Shown: positions 16,240 to 24,507 of the stretch, in pieces
Numbering within the stretch: the stretch's first letter is position 1
Layout of the letters: the number at the start of each line of letters is the position of its first letter
Source of the DNA: Gemmatimonadaceae bacterium
GTDB lineage: Bacteria > Gemmatimonadota > Gemmatimonadetes > Gemmatimonadales > Gemmatimonadaceae
Direction: 5' to 3'
Assembly (NCBI GenBank): GCA_019186945.1
Contig: JABAQJ010000002.1
Location: 670,240 to 734,239 of the forward strand
Length of the DNA: 64,000 bases
Position numbers and translations under genes: made by a program
The notes under the pieces: model-generated
Databases searched by the model: none
What the model was told of the DNA's origin: nothing
The model's input: the letters and a program-made list of their open reading frames with translations, nothing else

Positions 16240-17658
16240 TCAGACCGCGTCAGACAAGGAACTGAACGTGAACGCCTTGACCTTGATCGTCGGCATATAA
16301 ACGGCCCCGCCCGCTCCAAGGTTCTCGGACGAGTTCACGCGGACTACGGGCCCGAGCATTTCCAGGTTGTTCAGGAAGAATATCGGCGACTCGTTGAACC
16401 TGAAGTTCTTCACGGCCCGGGTCACCTTGCCATTCTCGATCAGGAACGTCCCATCGCGCGTGAGACCCGTGTTGAGCAGGGTGCGCGGATCGACGCTCCT
16501 GATGTACCAGAAGCGCGTAACCAGAATCCCCCGCTCGATGCTCCGTATCATGTCCGCGGTGGAAGTATTCCCGCCCGACATGCGCAGGGTTCGACCTCCG
16601 GTACCGCCACCACCGCCGCCAAAACCGAAGCCGCCTCCGCCCATGCCCGCGTGCGTCGGCTTGACCCCCTGCTTCTGCGCCCAGAATCGATCGTAGTTCA
16701 GGGTCTTCACGATCCCGTCCTCGATCCATATGACCTTCTCCAGCGGCACCCCATCGGCGTCGAACCCGCCGTTGGCCGTGGATCCATCGGCCGGATCGCT
16801 GAGCAGTGTCACGCGCTCATCCACGACCTTCATGCCCAGCTTGTTTCCCCCACCAGGCTTCGAGAAGAATGAGCGTCCTTCGTCGGCGCTGCGCGCCTGC
16901 ATCGCACCGGTGATGAGCTGTACCAGGTTGCCGGTAGCTGTCGGCTCGAGGATCGTTACGTAGACTCCCGGCTCGATCGCCACCGGATTGCGTGACTTGA
17001 GCGCCTTCTCGACCGCGGTCGCACCTACCTGCTGAGCATCGATATTCGCGAACGAATCGCCATCGCTGCACGCCCAGCCGCTTCCCGTGCCGTCAGGAGT
17101 CCTGACCGTTGCCGTCATCGTCACCACGGCCGTTGTATCGTATACGAACAGGCCTTTCGAGTTCGCCAGAGCGCTCGCTCCCGCGCGGCATTCGATGAAC
17201 CCCGTCGCAATCAGGTCAGCGGCGCGTGCCTGATCCGTCACCCTCTTCGCCGCCTGGGCCCGTTCGGCTGGCGACGGTATCGTGATCGCGCGCTGCGCGC
17301 CCGACGGATATTGCTGGGCGCCCAGTTCGGGCATCCGTTCTGGGTTCGGCGGCACCAGCCTGGCGCTCTCCGCTGCCTGACGAGCGGCGCTGGCGAGCGA
17401 TTCCTCGTCCAGCCGGTTGGTCGTTATGCTCGATGCCCGGCCCCCGACGATCGCCGTGATCGTTACCGTGGTGTCGTGATTCTCGCCACTTGTAGTTACC
17501 TGGTTCAACGCGAAGCGCGTGTCTGCCCGCGCCGAGTTGTTGATGCTGACGCGCGTCTCGTCCGCGGGTGAGTGCTTCAGCGCGCGTTTCGCGATCTCCT
17601 CCGCGTCCGCGCGCGACAGGATGTCGACCGGAGCGAACAGCGACTTTGGCCTGAACAT
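16240..17658 (-). CDS. tldE: TldD/PmbA-family protein, TldE subunit type
   Basis: The 472-residue protein matches the PmbA/TldE half of the TldD-TldE heterodimer. It has the three-part family layout and lacks the HExxxH zinc motif found in the adjacent TldD, as is usual for TldE. TldD/E cleaves unfolded peptides processively and in some species matures peptide antibiotics. Residues about 338-355 contain an unusual Gly-rich stretch within the region that normally lines the cavity. It starts at ATG 17658, 2 nt after the TldD stop, so translation is coupled. There is no signal peptide, although the partner has a Tat signal, which raises the question of where the complex sits. Confidence 0.85.
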   Translation of the reverse strand: MFRPKSLFAPVDILSRADAEEIAKRALKHSPADETRVSINNSARADTRFALNQVTTSGENHDTTVTITAIVGGRASSITTNRLDEESLASAARQAAESARLVPPNPERMPELGAQQYPSGAQRAITIPSPAERAQAAKRVTDQARAADLIATGFIECRAGASALANSKGLFVYDTTAVVTMTATVRTPDGTGSGWACSDGDSFANIDAQQVGATAVEKALKSRNPVAIEPGVYVTILEPTATGNLVQLITGAMQARSADEGRSFFSKPGGGNKLGMKVVDERVTLLSDPADGSTANGGFDADGVPLEKVIWIEDGIVKTLNYDRFWAQKQGVKPTHAGMGGGGFGFGGGGGGTGGRTLRMSGGNTSTADMIRSIERGILVTRFWYIRSVDPRTLLNTGLTRDGTFLIENGKVTRAVKNFRFNESPIFFLNNLEMLGPVVRVNSSENLGAGGAVYMPTIKVKAFTFSSLSDAV

Positions 17659-17660
17659 GG

Positions 17661-19283
17661 TTACGCTCTCCGGCCGGTGTTGATGATGTTGACTTGCGTG
17701 AACAGGGACGGCGTGCAGCCGTGGCTCACCGCGTTGCTCTGTCCCGGCTGTCCCTTCGCGTCACCGAACGCGCCACCGAGGTGATAGCTTCGTGGCCCAC
17801 CGATCACTTTCATCGACCCCCAGAAGAGGGGCGTCTTGAACTGGTACGCCACATCCTTGAGCATGCCGACGATCTTGCCGCCCTTCACTTCGTAGAAGAC
17901 CTGTCCGGCGAACTGCCCGTTGTAGCGTTGCTGGTCGATCGAGAAGGAGCCATCGCCGACGATCGCTATGCCCCTGTCCATCTGCCCGATCATATCCTCC
18001 CAGGTGTAGTCGTTCTTCCCCGGCTCGATGGAGACGTTGGGCATGCGCTGGAACTGCACGTCGGCCCAGCTCTGCGCGTAGGAGCACCCGTAGCTTCGGA
18101 CCGGCTTGCCGATCTTCTTGTAGTACGATTCCAGCATCGTGGCCTGCTCGCGTGTCGTCTGGTAGTCGACGAAGATCCCGTCCTTCACGATGTCGAACCG
18201 GACCGGTTTCACGGCTTCGTCGTCCCAGCCGACGGCACCCAGCGACCCCGGCTGCTCGCGGTCGCCAACCACGTTCATGATGGAGCTGCCGAACTTGAGC
18301 TTCCCGAGGACCTGGTCCGGCGGGGCCACGAAACTCGTGCCGGCGTAGTTGGCTTCGAAGCCTAACGCGCGATCCAGTTCCGTGGGGTGGGCGATCGTCT
18401 CGTGGACCGTAAGCCAGAGATTGGACGGATGCAACAGCAGGTCGTAGCGGCCTGGCTCCACCGGCCTTGCCGACAGCTTTTCGACGGCGTCGTTTGCCCA
18501 TCGAGTCGCGTTTTCCTGCAACCTGGCGTTGAGGACGTGCTCGTAGCCGAGCCCCATCGGCGCGATATCGTTCGCCTCGCGCGTCTGGAAGTCCGTGAAA
18601 TCCGGGGACACGGCGGTAATCGACATCGTCGGAGATGTCCGGTAGATCGTCTGGACGATGTACGACCCGTCGCTCGTCATCAGCGTCTTTTCTTCGCGAA
18701 GGAAGAACATCGCCGAGACGACGTTCCGCACGCCCTTGACCTTGGCGGCCGCCTCGTTGGCGGCCAGCAGCAACGCCACCTTGTCCGGGATGGAGACCGT
18801 GAACGGATCCGTCTGGACAGGGCTCTTCCATTCGCCCACCTGGTTGCCGGGGGTGGGAGCGAGCACGACCGGACGGAGTTGACTGGGGCGGTTCGAACGC
18901 GACTGATCGAGCGCGGCTTGCGTGATCTTCGCCACCGCGTCCTTCGTCATCGCGCTGGTAGCCGCGAATCCCCATGAACCGTCCACGAGCGTCCGGACGC
19001 CGATGCCGTACGTATCCGTGTCGCCGACGCCTGTGACGATCCGGTCGCGCGTGCCGACGTTCTGCTGCCGGCGGGCGGCCACGCGCACATCCGTGTACGA
19101 CGCACCGCCGCTCTTCGCGACGTTGAGCGCGACCTCCATGAGTTCCTTGACGGCGGGATCGCCCGGGGTGGGTCGTGGTGAGGCGGCCAGTGCGTCACCG
19201 GCGGAAAGAATCCTCGCGCCGACGGCGGTCGCTGCGGCGACCGCGGCGGAGTGCTTGAGGAATTGTCGTCGTGATTGGGTCAC
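17661..19283 (-). CDS. tldD: TldD-family metallopeptidase with Tat signal
   Basis: The 540-residue product begins with TQSRRQFLKHSAAVAAATAV, a twin-arginine signal with RR at positions 5-6. The mature part has the TldD zinc motif HETIAH (HExxxH) in a VHETIAHPTELD context and the Gly-rich C-terminal domain. GTG at 19283 is chosen because it places the twin arginines correctly; the upstream frame continues with no plausible start nearby and no clear Shine-Dalgarno sequence is visible. TldD carries the active site of the TldD/E protease. Tat export means folding in the cytoplasm before transport. Family assignment is firm; export rests on the signal alone. Confidence 0.87.
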   Translation of the reverse strand: MTQSRRQFLKHSAAVAAATAVGARILSAGDALAASPRPTPGDPAVKELMEVALNVAKSGGASYTDVRVAARRQQNVGTRDRIVTGVGDTDTYGIGVRTLVDGSWGFAATSAMTKDAVAKITQAALDQSRSNRPSQLRPVVLAPTPGNQVGEWKSPVQTDPFTVSIPDKVALLLAANEAAAKVKGVRNVVSAMFFLREEKTLMTSDGSYIVQTIYRTSPTMSITAVSPDFTDFQTREANDIAPMGLGYEHVLNARLQENATRWANDAVEKLSARPVEPGRYDLLLHPSNLWLTVHETIAHPTELDRALGFEANYAGTSFVAPPDQVLGKLKFGSSIMNVVGDREQPGSLGAVGWDDEAVKPVRFDIVKDGIFVDYQTTREQATMLESYYKKIGKPVRSYGCSYAQSWADVQFQRMPNVSIEPGKNDYTWEDMIGQMDRGIAIVGDGSFSIDQQRYNGQFAGQVFYEVKGGKIVGMLKDVAYQFKTPLFWGSMKVIGGPRSYHLGGAFGDAKGQPGQSNAVSHGCTPSLFTQVNIINTGRRA

Positions 19284-19357
19284 GGTTTTTTGGCGCAGGT
19301 AGGGGTAAGATCGTGTCACCAGAGTACGACATGCTGGCGAATTCGTTGAACGACTCC

Positions 19358-19720
19358 TTACGGAAGCGGCTTCCGGAGGATCGTGTGAATGCGATCGGGG
19401 GAGAGGCCGAGTCTGTCGAGCCACATGTCTTCGAGCGCGGCCAAGTCCGACGTGGGATCACGCGCAGGATCTTCGGCCGGCTCCAGCACGTCAAGAACCT
19501 CGAACGTGAAGGAATCCGGGCCGTGCGCGTTCCATGCCGCCTGCAACGTTTTCGACGGATGCGCCCCTGTCCGCAACTGCGCCCTGTGCCGGTTGAGCAG
19601 ACTGTTGACGTCCCTGCTTGCCGCGACGAGGGACTCGCCGGTGACTGTGGTGCTAACGCGGTACACGCCCATGGTCGGTCGTCGTTCCTTGTACTCGCGG
19701 ATCAGTTCTTTTCGATTCAT
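19358..19720 (-). CDS. Small GIY-YIG-like nuclease-fold protein
   Basis: The 120-residue protein has MGVYRVSTTVTGESLVAAS near the start, matching the first two strands of the GIY-YIG fold (GVY then a degenerate YIG), followed by an Arg/His-containing helix (NLLNRHRAQLR type) and a WNAHGPDSFTFEVLD strand. A Glu in LAALEDMWL may be the catalytic one. Compact free-standing members of this kind occur widely but their role is unknown; some may be inactive. It starts at ATG 19720. Just upstream lies an 18-bp inverted repeat of the GTCTGACCCC family. Nuclease activity is not shown by sequence alone. Confidence 0.7.
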   Translation of the reverse strand: MNRKELIREYKERRPTMGVYRVSTTVTGESLVAASRDVNSLLNRHRAQLRTGAHPSKTLQAAWNAHGPDSFTFEVLDVLEPAEDPARDPTSDLAALEDMWLDRLGLSPDRIHTILRKPLP

Positions 19721-20048
19721 TGCGTCTGCTCACCTACTCATGTCCGTCCAGTGCCTATGGAGGTCGGGGTCAGAATTCGAGTCTGACCCCATCGAGTTGG
19801 GGTCAGACTCGAATTCGCGACGCAACGCACCGCAGGCGCCCAGGTCCTGTCGGACAGGATCAGCCCTCGGTCGGGCAGCTCCGAGGTGAGGACTCCTACG
19901 GAGTGCCATGTCGTTGCGGCTGTCAGGTGCAGCGTCGTGCGCTGCACGCATGCCTCCCCATTGACGAATAATAGATGCCTGGGGACTTGCAGCAAGCCCG
20001 GGGCGAGTCGGCTAATCGGCGCGATTCCCTTCCGAGCAGAGGTGCCCT
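19721..20048. other. Intergenic region with repeat, 328 bp
   Basis: This divergent gap lies between the GIY-YIG gene and the monooxygenase remnant. It contains the inverted repeat at 19773-19816. The remainder (19820-20048) has no coding frame, tRNA or hairpin that I can support. Confidence 0.6.
19766..19816. repeat. Inverted repeats of the GTCTGACCCC family (left cluster)
   Basis: GAATTCGAGTCTGACCCC at 19773-19790 is matched exactly by its reverse complement at 19799-19816, an 18-bp perfect palindromic pair around an 8-bp spacer. A further inverted GGGGTCAGA at 19766-19774 pairs with TCTGACCCC at 19782-19790. The same core recurs five times at 20611-20712. Short palindromic GTCTGACCCC units of this look often lie near REP-type transposase genes in other genomes, as far as I recall, but no transposase is present here. 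Confidence 0.85.
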
Positions 20049-20258
20049 ATGCAGCTCGATCATGCAGTGATCATCGCCGGCGGCGGCCCCACGGGCCTGA
20101 TGCTCGCTGGCGAACTCGCACTTGCGAACGTGGACGCCGCGATCGTCGAGCGCCGTGCCACGCAGGCCGTCGAAGGCGCACGGGCCCGCGGCCTGCACAG
20201 CCGCACGCTGGAAATCCTCGATATGCGAGGCATCGTGGACCGGTGGCGACGGACATGA
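20049..20258 (+). pseudogene. FAD monooxygenase remnant, N-terminal FAD-binding fragment
   Basis: Sixty-nine residues match the start of phenol-hydroxylase-type flavin monooxygenases: a beta strand, GGGPTGLMLAGELALA as the FAD-binding GxGxxG motif, an acidic end of strand 2 (IVERR), and a conserved ARGLHSRTLEILD segment. Normal proteins run to around 500 residues. Here the frame breaks after GIVDR and stops at 20258, where it overlaps the ATG of the C-terminal fragment (ATGA). About 300 central residues, with the rest of the FAD and substrate domains, are missing. It cannot bind FAD fully or hydroxylate a substrate. Confidence 0.85.
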
Positions 20259-20593
20259 CGGGCCTCGGCGTGCGCTACGATCTTGGCAATGGGCATCCGT
20301 TGATTGGGGCAAGGATGCCGGATCTCGATCTGGTGGTCGCGGACCGGAGCGTGCGCATGTTTGAGCTGCTGCGCGATGCGCGGCCGATCGTGATCACCTT
20401 CGGGGAGCCGGGCGGCGTTGATCAGGCGCGACTAGGCGAACGTGTGCCGGTGATCGCTGCAACCTGCGATGGGAAATGGGAGTTGCCCGCGATTGGGTTC
20501 GTTGATCCTCCCACCGCTTTGTTCGTCCGGCCCGATGGCTACGTGGCCGCGGTCGACGGTTCGTTCCAAGAGTTGTTGACTCAATGGCGCTAG
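20255..20593 (+). pseudogene. FAD monooxygenase remnant, C-terminal thioredoxin-like fragment
   Basis: This 112-residue fragment begins MTGLGVRYDLGNGHPLIGA and matches the C-terminal thioredoxin-fold domain of aromatic flavin monooxygenases, ending with a VRPDGYVAAV strand. It is in a different frame from the N-terminal fragment, so one internal deletion of roughly 900 bp plus a frameshift joins the two ends of one ancestral gene. The ATG at 20255 overlaps the first fragment's stop, so it might still be translated by coupling. Five GTCTGACCCC repeats begin 18 bp after its stop. Confidence 0.82.
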
Positions 20594-20602
20594 TCCGCAT
20601 TG

Positions 20603-20712
20603 GAATCGGAGTCTGACCCCATTTTCGGAATCGGAGTCTGACCCCATCTTCGCATTTCCGGGGTCTGACCCCTTGGAACCGGAGTCTGACCCCATTTTCG
20701 GAGTCTGACCCC
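20603..20712. repeat. Five direct GTCTGACCCC repeats (right cluster)
   Basis: The core GTCTGACCCC occurs at 20611, 20636, 20663, 20684 and 20703, all in the same orientation. Several copies share flanks (GAATCGGA before, ATTTTCG or ATCTTCG after). Spacing is 19-27 bp, too irregular and short for CRISPR. With the left cluster at 19766-19816 it brackets the decayed monooxygenase. The following gap to 20889 has no other recognisable element. Confidence 0.88.
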
Positions 20713-20889
20713 ATTCAACGTTGCCGGCGGCAAACCACGGTTGCGCCAGCTGACCCTCCATCGAGGCGGCCCAATGGGGTATTCTTCGGACCACGCCGCC
20801 GCCGCTCGTTTACGCTCGGCGGCGTGCGCTCCAATCCAGCTACAACTCAGCCATCGTCGTGCTGTCGCAGCGACGTTCCGAGGACATCC

Positions 20890-21255
20890 GTGGTAGAAAT
20901 CACGATCGACGGCGACCGCGCCCACTTCGACGTGCAAGGCTGGGACAAGCTGTGGGCGTTCAAGAGCCATCTGGACATCCCGCTCGCCCACATCAGGGGC
21001 GTGCGCATCGATCCCGAACAGGCTCGCGGGTACTGGCACGGTGTCCGGTACCCCGGAGTGCAGATCCCGGGAATGCTCACGGCGGGCACGTACTACCAGG
21101 TCGAGGGTGCGGTCTTCTACGACGTACATGACCCGGAGCGAACGATCGTGCTCGACCTCGATCACGAGGAGTACACACGCCTCGTGGTCGAGGTCGCCGA
21201 TCCACCCGCCACGGTCGCCCTGGTGGAGCAGGCGCTAGCCCGCCGCGCTGACTGA
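20890..21255 (+). CDS. Conserved hypothetical protein, small PH-like or beta-rich
   Basis: The 121-residue product begins VVEITIDGDRAHFDVQGWDK and is rich in beta-strand patterns with conserved-looking HIRGVR and GTYYQVEG segments. It resembles widespread small hypothetical proteins with HIRGV..DP and VHDPERTIV motifs, whose function is not known to me. GTG at 20890 is chosen because GAGGA lies 6 nt upstream; the open frame runs 22 codons further upstream without similarity. There is no signal peptide or membrane segment. It is convergent with the following kinase gene, 27 bp apart. A PH-like fold is a guess. Confidence 0.65.
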   Translation: MVEITIDGDRAHFDVQGWDKLWAFKSHLDIPLAHIRGVRIDPEQARGYWHGVRYPGVQIPGMLTAGTYYQVEGAVFYDVHDPERTIVLDLDHEEYTRLVVEVADPPATVALVEQALARRAD

Positions 21256-21282
21256 TGCCTCACCACCCGTCCCGGTCGCGGG

Positions 21283-23400
21283 TCACGGCGACGGCGGTTT
21301 CGCGAGCAGATCCCGTACCCGATCGGCGAGCTCTCGCGGGGCGTAGGGTTTCCGCAGGAATCCGAGGAACCCGGTTCGCCATGAGTCGGAGTCAGCTTCC
21401 TCGCCGGTGAACCCGCTGGTCAACACCGCCCGCACACCGGGCGCGATCTGTTGCATGGCCCGAAATGCCTCGACGCCGTCCATCCTGGGCATCGTCAGGT
21501 CGAGGACCGCCAAGTCGATGTCCGCGTGGTGCCGCTCGAAGACCGCGACGGCTTCGGCACCGTCAGCGGCAAGCAGGACGGTCAACCCCATACTCTCGAG
21601 CACCCGCTGGGCCACGTTGCGGACGAGCGGCTCATCGTCTGCGAGGAGGACGATGCCCTCCGAGCGTGGACCGCGGGCGGTGGACCGCGCGCGATCCATG
21701 TCCGGCGCCGCGACGGACGGCGCCAACGGCAGGAGGACGTGCACGGTCGTCCCCTTTCCCGGAGCGCTCGTCACTTTGATCGCGCCTCCATGCGATCGTA
21801 CGATTCCCTGGACCGCGGCCAGTCCGAGCCCGCGTCCGGTGAACTTGGTGGTGAAGAACGGCTCGAACATCCGATCGCGTGTGGCGGAGTCCATTCCGCC
21901 CCCTGAATCAGACACAAGCAGGAAGGCACAGGCACCGGCGGGAGTAGTGGCTCCGAAATACGCTCCTTCTCCTTCGGGCGGCCGGTCCAACACTCCCGTT
22001 CGTACGACGATCGTTCCGGAGGCGTCACCCAACGCATCGGAAGCATTGATGATCAGGTTCATCACCACTTGCCGCAATTGTGTCGCGTCGCCTTCGACCG
22101 ACGGTCCCGGTTCCGTCGGCACGAAGTCGAGGACAGCCTTCTTGTTGATCGATGCCATTAACAGATGCAGCATCTCGCGAACCAGACGCGACAAGTCCAC
22201 CCGCTCGATCACGAGGCGTCCCTTGCCGGCGTACGCCAGCATCTGCCGGACGAGATCGGCAGCCCGCCACGCGCCAATCTCGATGTCCTTCACGTAGTCT
22301 CTCGCCGGCGAGTCGGATGGCAGTTCCTCCAGCGCCAGTCCCGCGTTCCCGAGCACGCCCACGAGCAGGTTGTTGAAGTCGTGGGCAATGCCGCCAGCCA
22401 GAACGCCGAGGCTCTCCAGTTTCTGCGTCTCGAGCAGCTGCGCCTCCAGCAAGCGGCGCTCTTCCGCCTCGCGCTGACGTTTCGCCATCTCTTCCTTCAG
22501 CGCTGCATTGGCTCGGACGATCTCGGCCGTTCGCTCCTCCACCCGTCGCTCCAGATCCTCGTACGAGGCCTTCAGCGCATCCTCCATCCTCTTCCGCTGA
22601 AAGAACTCCGGCACATCGATCACTGCCCGCGTACCGCGCCACGGCGATCGCTTGCGATCGGATCGTGCTCCTGCCCGGTATTCGGTCACGCGCTGCTCGA
22701 TCCGTGATGGCGGCGCCATCACGAACCGGCAATGATCGTCGCCCATCGCCCGGCATTCGACTTCAGCCGCAACCAACGACAGACCGAAGCTGTCCTCGCA
22801 CCACCCGGACGAGTATCCGCAGTTCATCACGCAGACTGGGAAGGACACGAGTGACGCACGCTTGAGCCACGCATCCGCCTCGAACGAATACGGATGGTCG
22901 TAAAGGAGGTAGTAGTCCTCGCTGGGATCCGGCCGCGACTCCGGGTGGATGAGCACGCTCGCCCAGCCGGCAAATGCGAAGTGGACGGGGCCAGCCGACA
23001 GACGTTCCACGGGATCGGTGACGCCCATCCGCTCGTGGAACACCCTGGCATCGGCCTTGCCGATGGCGTGCGCTACGTCGAACAGGAGGTTCTTCGCCAC
23101 GAGGTGCGCGGCCTCCACCCCCTTCTCGCGGTACAGAGACGCGACCAGCTCGAAAAACTCAACGGACATCGACGCGGCACGGACGAGGATGTACCGCTCA
23201 CCGGCGATGGTGATCGAGCCCTGGCCGGGATCCTCGACGCGATCGCTGAAGTAGCGCGCCACATAGCTCTGCGCGCGAAGGAAGATCTCGCTCAATGGCG
23301 CTGGAACCGAGACGGTGCGCAAGTCGCGCATCGCCGTCCAGTGGTTTGGGCTGGCGGCGCCGCCATCTTGCGCCGATGTGCCATCCCTGTCGCTTGCCAC
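21283..23400 (-). CDS. Hybrid histidine kinase with N-terminal V4R domain
   Basis: The 705-residue protein has an XylR-N/V4R-type sensor half (residues about 30-250). The V4R part has clustered Cys (VCVMNCGYSSGWC and ECRAMGDDHCRF), the usual sign of a small-molecule or metal site. A coiled-coil linker (about 270-325) leads to HisKA (GGIAHDFNNLLVG), HATPase with N-box MNLIINASD and G2 GRGLGLAAV, and a C-terminal receiver with phospho-acceptor Asp in LDLTMPRMDG. There are no TM helices, so sensing is cytoplasmic. The start is GTG at 23400 with GGGAGA 6 nt upstream. No separate response regulator is adjacent. V4R proteins often bind hydrocarbons, but the ligand here is unknown. Confidence 0.85.
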   Translation of the reverse strand: MASDRDGTSAQDGGAASPNHWTAMRDLRTVSVPAPLSEIFLRAQSYVARYFSDRVEDPGQGSITIAGERYILVRAASMSVEFFELVASLYREKGVEAAHLVAKNLLFDVAHAIGKADARVFHERMGVTDPVERLSAGPVHFAFAGWASVLIHPESRPDPSEDYYLLYDHPYSFEADAWLKRASLVSFPVCVMNCGYSSGWCEDSFGLSLVAAEVECRAMGDDHCRFVMAPPSRIEQRVTEYRAGARSDRKRSPWRGTRAVIDVPEFFQRKRMEDALKASYEDLERRVEERTAEIVRANAALKEEMAKRQREAEERRLLEAQLLETQKLESLGVLAGGIAHDFNNLLVGVLGNAGLALEELPSDSPARDYVKDIEIGAWRAADLVRQMLAYAGKGRLVIERVDLSRLVREMLHLLMASINKKAVLDFVPTEPGPSVEGDATQLRQVVMNLIINASDALGDASGTIVVRTGVLDRPPEGEGAYFGATTPAGACAFLLVSDSGGGMDSATRDRMFEPFFTTKFTGRGLGLAAVQGIVRSHGGAIKVTSAPGKGTTVHVLLPLAPSVAAPDMDRARSTARGPRSEGIVLLADDEPLVRNVAQRVLESMGLTVLLAADGAEAVAVFERHHADIDLAVLDLTMPRMDGVEAFRAMQQIAPGVRAVLTSGFTGEEADSDSWRTGFLGFLRKPYAPRELADRVRDLLAKPPSP

Positions 23401-23709
23401 TGCGGTCTCCCAAGGGTTGCGACCGCTGGAGAATAGATCGATCCGCTTCTAATGTCGAGACGACAGCTCGTACGAGCTCCCGGTTCTGGCCAGTGGCGCA
23501 AGACGGGAGCCCACCTACAGACGGGCAGGCAGTCGAATTCCGGCGGTGTCGTTCCGCACAGTCGCACCGGTGACCAGCAGCGAGAATCCGACGTCGTGTC
23601 GAGTGCTGGCGGGCCGGGTCGAGAGAATCGGCTTCGGGAATGGTTGCGGCCAGGGAGGGCCCCACGGCCGCACCACGCCTCCCTGGTTCTCTGCGTTCGA
23701 GACCGCTCC
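23401..23709. other. Intergenic region, 309 bp
   Basis: It lies between the kinase start and the end of the barrel protein, both minus. A hairpin at 23650-23686 is annotated separately; the rest presumably carries the kinase promoter but shows no clear element. Confidence 0.55.
23650..23686 (-). terminator. Candidate terminator of the beta-barrel gene
   Basis: CCAGGGAGG at 23650-23658 pairs perfectly with CCTCCCTGG at 23678-23686 around a GC-rich loop, 24 bp past the barrel stop on the minus strand. No T-run follows. Confidence 0.4.
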
Positions 23710-24432
23710 TCAGCGGATTCGAGCCGATATTCCCAGGCGGAACGTCAGGAGGTTGGCATCGCTCTCGATCGGGGTGATCTGGATGCCGCCGTTAGGCAGA
23801 TCGACGATACTGCCTTTGCGCAAGTAGCGCACTTGTCCGTTGTCGCGATACTGCACGCCAACGTCCAGCGAAACGTCGCGTCGAACGCCAACCGGGATCA
23901 GGATGCCGCTGCCGGCAGACCACGACAGCGCGAAGTCGTCGTAGTTGGTAGTGCTAGCGAACGGTTCGTTGTCGTTACTCCCCTCGACCGACGACGTCGT
24001 GAAGAAATACGAGAAACCGCCGCCGCCGTTCACGTACGGCCGGAAAGGGCCGTCTGGCGCGGTTAGCTGTGGGCCAAGCCCCAGATGAACGATGTTGTTG
24101 GATGTCGTCAGATCCACCAGGATGCGACCGCCGACGGTACCGCTCAAGGGAACCCGTTTGGTTTCGCGGCCGTAGCCGAGGAACCCTCCATCGGCGCGCA
24201 AGCTGAGGATCCCCTGGCGGTCGAAGTTCCAGCGAAAGAAGGCGTCGGCGCCAAACCCCTGTTTCACATAGTCCCGAAAGACACCTTGTGGAAGTCCGTA
24301 GTTCACACCGGCGCCGGCCTCGAAGCGCCACTCCCGGCCGAAGGGATCGTTCCTCTCGGCGCGCTGGGCGTACAGGGATGCAGGGAACGACAACGCCACA
24401 ACGGCCGCTAATCGCACAGATATCGATCGCAT
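23710..24432 (-). CDS. Outer-membrane beta-barrel protein of unknown function
   Basis: The 240-residue protein has a Sec signal peptide (MRSISVRLAAVVALSFPASLYA) and a mature part of alternating amphipathic strands with Gly/aromatic turns (GAGVNYGLP, GFSYFF, SWSAGSGILIPVGVRRD), ending in RLGISARIR. This fits the OmpW/porin-like eight-strand barrel group, probably a small outer-membrane protein. The ATG at 24432 lacks a clear Shine-Dalgarno sequence. It lies 75 bp downstream of a metalloprotease gene on the same strand and may share its transcript. No finer function can be given. Confidence 0.75.
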   Translation of the reverse strand: MRSISVRLAAVVALSFPASLYAQRAERNDPFGREWRFEAGAGVNYGLPQGVFRDYVKQGFGADAFFRWNFDRQGILSLRADGGFLGYGRETKRVPLSGTVGGRILVDLTTSNNIVHLGLGPQLTAPDGPFRPYVNGGGGFSYFFTTSSVEGSNDNEPFASTTNYDDFALSWSAGSGILIPVGVRRDVSLDVGVQYRDNGQVRYLRKGSIVDLPNGGIQITPIESDANLLTFRLGISARIR

Positions 24433-24507
24433 ACAGAAAGAGATGTCGTGATGGGCAGAATCGCCGGAGCGATGGTGCTCATCGTACGCGCGAGCGCCGG
24501 TTGTGTT

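Noticed and set aside
19730..19995. Small minus-strand open frames over the repeat region
   Set aside because: They translate through the palindromes, with no motif or start signal.
20611..20712. Repeats as a CRISPR array
   Set aside because: Units are 10 bp, spacing is 19-27 bp and irregular, no cas genes are nearby and the spacers share sequence.
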